From positions 1,353,640 through 1,417,639 of the forward strand of contig NC_083656.1 of NCBI RefSeq assembly GCF_963576545.1: DNA of 64,000 nucleotides, written 5' to 3'. Source of the stretch: Limanda limanda (taxonomy: Eukaryota; Chordata; Actinopteri; Pleuronectiformes; Pleuronectidae). Below, piece after piece: positions 63,355 through 64,000 of this stretch. The notes below the pieces were generated by a model. That model saw nothing but the letters and a program-made list of their open reading frames with translations, did not search any database and had not been told where the DNA came from. The position numbers and the translations under genes are program-made. The first letter of the stretch is position 1. The number at the start of each line of letters is the position of its first letter.

Positions 63355-64000
63355 TGTTTGTTGACTCTGTTGAGTCGTAATGTTTTTGAGGGGAAGCACA
63401 TTAACGATGACGTGCTACATATTTGAGTTCTGTGGTGATGTCATCAGAGTGAACGAGTCCCTCTGGGTGGATATGAATCTGCTCAGTGAGTGGACCCTGA
63501 ACACAGCTCCGGTCCAGCTGCTGGTTAATCATTCCTCACCTGAAGGTCTGAGCTCGGCCTCTGCAGGGACCTGAATGCACCGTGTGTTCCTCTGACCAAT
63601 CAGGGGCCGGTCACACCTCGGCTGCTCCGTCCAGCAGCCGCAGGACCACGAGCCGTTAATGAACAACTGCAAATCACAGAGTGGTTTGAACTCAAATGTG
63701 CATTTTAACATGAGAGGTAGAACTGGTGTGGGGGGGGGGGGGGGCGGGGGTGTAGTTCTGGACAGAGGAGCCTTCACTCAGGGGCTGAAGTCCCAGAGCT
63801 CCAGGCTCAGAGTGAGTTCATCAGAGTTTCACTGGAGTGAAAAACAGCCGAGAAAATGTATTAAGTACTTTCAAGTCTCAGCGAAAGAAAGTAAAACAAC
63901 ATATTCCTGTTACTTGTTATTAATATCCCTCTTTCATTATCATGTGCTGTATGTGCTCTTTAAGTCCTCTGTTTCTGGACATGTTCTGTGTTTCTGGACA

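Overview
This is a vertebrate nuclear window, almost certainly from a ray-finned (probably percomorph) fish. The evidence is intron-rich genes with GT-AG junctions, many CA/GA/GT microsatellites, fish-type hAT MITEs and tRNA-derived SINE pieces, and a gene order matching human 17q25.3 (RNF213 ... NPLOC4 - PDE6G - OXLD1). Every protein gene found lies on the minus strand, so 5' ends are at higher coordinates.

Region 1 (1-28,300) is most of rnf213, the giant AAA+ ATPase/E3 ubiquitin ligase. I could chain 59 coding exons in phase from the ATG at 26,923 to an exon ending at 38 (14,652 nt, 4,884 codons). The last part of the C-terminus lies off the left edge. The lysine-rich N-terminus, carbohydrate-binding-like module, AAA core (two complete Walker A/B pairs in one 3.8-kb exon), C3HC4 RING and RZ finger are all readable. 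A consensus ISRE sits just upstream of a non-coding first exon. Three dated hAT insertions, a 1-kb GGAA/GGAT tract and a CA microsatellite lie in introns.

Region 2 (28,600-30,910) is a three-exon gene for a 165-residue secreted protein I do not recognise, with a 19-bp minisatellite in intron 1.

Region 3 (31,800-45,620) is nploc4, complete in 17 coding exons (624 residues), the ubiquitin-binding cofactor of p97/VCP. It carries a hAT MITE in intron 7 and a 2.1-kb, 19-bp-unit minisatellite that runs to within a few bases of a 5' splice site.

Region 4 (46,390-56,540) is a direct tandem duplication carrying two complete pde6g genes (inhibitory gamma subunit of photoreceptor phosphodiesterase 6), each with a non-coding first exon, TATA box and CRX/NRL-type site. 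The copies differ in two C-terminal residues and in mobile insertions: a solo-LTR-like element in copy A only, and two foldback elements with 6-bp target duplications in copy B only, one of them a 2.03-kb near-palindrome.

Region 5 (57,969-59,732) is oxld1, two exons. No gene was recognised from 59,733 to 64,000, which holds an 11-bp minisatellite and a degenerate MITE-like repeat. The tspan10 gene expected between NPLOC4 and PDE6G from the human order was not seen.
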